In this document: positions 57,176-64,000 of the stretch, piece after piece
Layout of the letters: the number at the start of each line of letters is the position of its first letter
How positions within the stretch are numbered: the first letter of the stretch is position 1
Assembly (NCBI GenBank): GCA_911728455.2
Contig: OU452227.1
Coordinates: 20,121,431 to 20,185,430, forward strand
From: Marthasterias glacialis
Lineage: Eukaryota; Echinodermata; Asteroidea; Forcipulatida; Asteriidae
Direction of reading: 5' to 3'
Length of the DNA: 64,000 nt
Notes under the pieces: generated by a model
What the model saw: only the letters and a program-made list of their open reading frames with translations
The model's database searches: none
Told to the model about the DNA's origin: nothing
Program-made: the position numbers and the translations under genes

Positions 57176-58142
57176 GCAGATCATTGTGTTATACAATACG
57201 TTTACATGTAAAGGCCTATTTAGTTACCCCTTTTCATTGTTTTTCATCAAGCTTAATGCGGAATTCTGAGTTCATCTCTTTCTTTAAATAATTTTACTTT
57301 TGACATTTTCCCCCATTCTATGTTTTATTGCTTCGGCTATAAAATATTTGTAAACACAATACTTCTAATAATCTATTTTGTTTATATTGTCAAAGTAATT
57401 GTTTTAAAGCGTAAGTTGTATATCCTTGTAAACCAAATAGTTTTAGTCTCTGGACCCGTTACAAACGAAATAAAATGAAATGAAATACGCAAACGGAAAC
57501 CCTAGTAGGGTTTAAATTGTAGCTGGACATCTGACGTCACACTTCGAGGCGCCTGTGTCTTCATTTTGGGGTTTACTGCCAAAACGCCATGAAAATGTGC
57601 TCTAACCCACGTGACTTTCTGATATGACTTTTGCCAGTTTAACATGAATTATGATTCCGAATCGTTAAACGTAGCTTCGTGTTTTTGTAAATTGATGTCA
57701 TCATTAGAAAAATTCCGAATACCGTCTTTGTCAGGTGACAGACACATAAGCTATTGTCACTGCAATTTTTTAGCTTGGCTGATAAATTTACTAGTTCATC
57801 TGCTGTAAGTAAAAATATCAGTTCCTGGTAATAAGTCATAAACAACAGAGAAATAGCATCCCTACGAAATTTAAACCGTTTCAACGTGACAAAAAACGGC
57901 TAGTTAGTACGTGACTGATGATGCTTTGTACGGCCTTCAACGACAAAAATCGAAAATGGCGTTGCCTAGTGACCCCTCTTTATGTTATTCCACGGATCAA
58001 TAATTCGGTGTAAATATGCAATATTAATATAGCAACCAGCTTGTTTGTTGTCGTGGACCTGCTGATACGAAAGCCGCAGCGACTTCATGTATTAGAACTG
58101 CCGCTTCTGGTATAGTGCAGTGGTGAACATTTCCTTTTCAAA

Positions 58143-61150
<3,008 letters not shown>

Positions 61151-63560
61151 ACTTTTAGTTTTGGCCGTGTTCAAATCAACGGGTTTTGGCTTCGGCTTTT
61201 GCTAGATAGCTTTTATTCCGCACTCTCGTCTCAGAAGTCACCTCGATCCACTAAGCGAAAGTAGTAGTGGCAGTCCAGACCAATTTCCTACCTCCCCAGG
61301 TAGTACTTAATAAGCAGGACAGTTCTTTTCAGAGCTAAATTATCTCCCAAAATCAGAAATCTACTCCGCGGTAGTAGAATAACAGCAAGAAAGGTTCTCA
61401 CAAGAACAATCTAGCAAAGTAGATATAATCACATGGTGTTACCGCAAACCAAATATACATTGATACCTCACCACACTCTAGTCTCAGTAACGACATAAAT
61501 ATAGTTATGTTATTTTCAATGTGTTTTCCCTTATTTAGTACGTTGGTGTATTTTAGTTTCGCATAATGTTCCTGCTGCTGACAAAGTAATGTAATATTGA
61601 ATTTTACCAAAACGTTGCCATCATGTTAAACTGGAACAGGGGACGGGGAGGCGGGGATTGCCTCTTTGTTATAAAGCTGGGCCATTTTCACAGACAGGCA
61701 AACAGACTTACTAGAGCGACATACTGGGGTTTTCCAACAGTACGTTCTATGATCCCCTTTTCTTATGTTGTCCCTTATGAAAACATTCTGGGGTTAAGCC
61801 CACAGTCTAACCATTCTTATGTTTTTCACCAAAAAAATCAACTCACAATGTAGCTCTCGTAAGCACAGTAATACCGGTAAGCGTTGAGCCATTTATCTTC
61901 AAGCGAAAATACTAATATCGACAACTCTGTAACAAGAAGGGCTTGTCTGTACTTTTATAATGTCAACTCTTTTATAATGTTGGCTTGTCAATACTTTTGT
62001 AATGTAAACTTTGCGCTGCCTTGTAAATACGTGTATTGTATAGTTACTATTATTATGTTTACCTTTAGACGCTTATATTTGGTAAATGTTTTGAGAGAGC
62101 GAAGTCGTCCTGGTTTCGTTTTAACGTAGGCCTACAGAACCGACTGGGTTGTCGCTAGAAAACCGGAAATAAGTTAGTAGGAACAATTGGAGAACAAATA
62201 GCAGTCTTGGGATTACATACTCGACACACGTGTGTGGTTGTGATTCGATTCTTACCTGTATGCTTGATAATATTCGAATTTGCTCAGCAAAGACTACCTA
62301 ACTACCACCACATGGAGCGGGTTCCATATAAAAAATGTGAAAAGTACTCAACCAAACTACTGAACTAGTAGTTTATACATGTCAGTGGAGAAATTACTTT
62401 GAGAAATATGACAATTTAAAAACAAAATCTTTTTATGTGTAGTCTTAAAATATTGACAAATCACACAATAAAAGTCGCCATGAGGAATGCATCTTGTCAG
62501 TCCTGAATGCTTTAAATCCGCCTTTCAAAAAGTTTACAATTATAGTATTTTATACAACATTAAATTATGTGAATACATTTTTTTCAGAAAAACAAAGGCA
62601 CATTATGTACATGGACGGTTGGTTGTTAGGGAAGCTGATGTCTATGTGCAGCACATTATGGTTTCAGTCGCTAAAAAAACAACTTGTATCTATGCCAAGG
62701 ATAGGAAGGTAAACGCGCTAGACAGTGGCTCCATTCATTTACAGTGAGCTACATTTGGGAAATTTTTAAAAAGCGTACAAAGATGACAATATTAGGGTCT
62801 AAACAATAATCCAATAATGGTTAAAACAAAACCTTATCAATCCTTGAAAATTGTCACAAAAACCTCCTATTTTAAACAGGTTTTTTGTTACAAAACGATT
62901 TTGAACTTATGTACAAAAAAAAAACCCAAACAATAAAAAAAACACAAAAAAAACCACCACATACTGCCCCGCCTGGAATTACACAAAACAACAAATGACA
63001 CCTTGTTAATATAGTGCTGCTAATAAAGTTCCTGGATCTTGCGCACACTGCACCGTATAATACCTTCAATTGAGGTCTGCCAATAAGTTGAACTATTTGC
63101 AATCTTTCACGTGTAATTTTTAGCATTTAAACAAAAAAGAGAGAAGTTTATGTATTTCTTTTTTATTTCAAGCAGGATGAAAGGGGGGAATCTGATTCTG
63201 TCTAAGGAGTGGGTAATATGTAAGATCAATGGCTTCAACATAAGCTCAAAACCTATGTTCATTCTGTACACAAGTAAACTGGAAATCAACGGTGAACAAA
63301 TTCAGGGAGCCAGTTGCTAGCCATTCCGCAATAGTACAAATACATAAAAATGATACACTGGTAAGGGAAGCAGGTAAAATGTCAAAGGTCAACAGGAAAG
63401 GTAATCAGCATCTCCATACAGCTGGATACAAAATGAAAGGGTACCAGTGATGCCAGTCATTCAATGTCCAAGATCAGTGTCAATTCATCCTTCGGGTTCT
63501 CTTTAAGCAATGATTAAACCAGGGTCAAATGTTGACTCTTAAAGGTTAGGGGTTAGGTCA
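61151..63560. other. Between caveolin B and the right-edge gene
   Basis: The two genes converge here, so this holds two 3' UTRs. A minus-strand AATAAA (63162-63167 as TTTATT) could end the right-edge gene. One candidate exon at 62588-62708 is noted separately; otherwise nothing recognised. Confidence 0.45.
62588..62708 (+). other. Candidate exon of unknown gene
   Basis: Acceptor ACATTTTTTTCAG and donor AAG-GTAAAC bracket 121 bp with an open frame reading KAHYVHGRLVVREADVYVQH then IMVSVAKKTTCIYAKDRK. No partner exon and no recognised family; a second frame is open too. Confidence 0.2.
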
Positions 63561-63952
63561 TCATTCTTTGTCCTCTTTTTCGCCGTTCTCGGTGTCTTTC
63601 TTCTCGCTGTCTTCATCCCCGTTCTCTTCAAGGATAGTGTTCTGCGACAAGAAAATAAGGAAAACAGATAATTTGTAATAAAAGCAGTTTCTCATATCTG
63701 TTGAGCAGTCCTAGTAATTTTACTTAAACAAAAAATTGGTTAAAGGCAGTGGAAAAACAGTCTCCTCAATACAATCAAATAAAAAAAATCACATCAAGAA
63801 AAAAAACTCTTAAGTTTTGGAAGATGCAAAGCAGGAAAAAAATGAAGCATTTCCGAACTAAAAATCTAACAGCAGTAGTTTGAACTTGTTCTGCTTCTTG
63901 TGAGTAAGGAAAATGCAAATTACCTCTTCAGACTCTTCAAGTAGGCACGCGA
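63561..63952 (-). CDS. C-terminal end of an unrecognised gene with an acidic tail
   Basis: Minus-strand exons 63952-63924 (29 bp, ACLLEESEE) and 63641-63561 (NTILEENGDEDSEKKDTENG then EKEDKE and TGA) fit each other in phase 0, with acceptors TTGCAG and TCTTGTCGCAG and donor GTAATT. Highly charged Glu/Asp/Lys tails like this end many nuclear, ER and chaperone proteins, so no function can be assigned. The rest of the gene is beyond the right edge. Confidence 0.5.
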
Positions 63953-64000
63953 CTGCAATTTGTCAAATTAAGAGGACATTTCCAGATACAGCAAGAGTTT

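Larger units (their letters stand above)
45499..58142. other. Long region between the caveolin genes, repeat island
   Basis: 12.6 kb with no recognisable gene. It concentrates the palindromic elements at 46748-47082 and 49451-50583, the nested duplication, a SINE, the foldback fragment and several MITEs. The caveolin B promoter should lie in its last kilobase; a palindromic CRE-type TGACGTCA is at 57532-57539, 604 bp before the start codon (weak evidence). Confidence 0.55.

Overview
This is a piece of an animal nuclear genome. The protein-coding genes are split by GT-AG introns and embedded in long AT-rich, repeat-filled DNA. The gene set is a caveolin pair, an ADAP-type ArfGAP, and an OATP with a Kazal-like loop. 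Together with many palindromic mini-transposons and tRNA-derived SINE-like copies, it suggests an invertebrate deuterostome, most likely an echinoderm such as a sea star. The taxon is an inference; the animal origin is firm.

Layout. (1) 2138-18740, minus strand: an ADAP/centaurin-alpha gene (ArfGAP plus PH domains). Six coding exons (260 codons) lie in the window and the last ~110 codons lie beyond the left edge. (2) 20332-24711, plus strand: a signal-peptide exon followed by two phase-compatible downstream exons. One is cysteine-rich; the other resembles the farnesoic-acid-methyltransferase-like domain. The gene model is uncertain. (3) 30958-38440, plus strand: a complete eight-exon solute carrier organic anion transporter (OATP/SLCO), 687 codons with every splice phase closing. 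(4) 41112-45498 and 58143-61150, plus strand: two tandem caveolin genes (170 and 184 aa) with the same four-exon plan. (5) 63561-63952, minus strand: the last two exons of an unrecognised gene with a very acidic C-terminus.

Most of the rest is mobile-element debris. Standouts are a 1.57-kb foldback element with 9-bp target duplications inside ADAP intron 1, and a 200-bp MITE with a perfect 9-bp target duplication inside OATP intron 1. A 1.13-kb palindromic element has arms built of 42-bp tandem repeats. It and a second, TTA-flanked element are inserted into one copy of a local duplication whose sister copy at 52.3-52.7 kb preserves both empty sites. Several small MITE families, SINE-like copies, mini- and microsatellites fill the introns and intergenic DNA.

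The genes are not an operon. ADAP (Arf6/PIP3 signalling at the plasma membrane), caveolins (membrane curvature) and OATP (organic anion uptake) are all plasma-membrane proteins, but nothing in the sequence shows functional linkage. The most notable coding observations are a caveolin with no cysteine at all, an 11-residue insertion in the ArfGAP zinc-finger loop of ADAP, and an altered arginine in the OATP signature.
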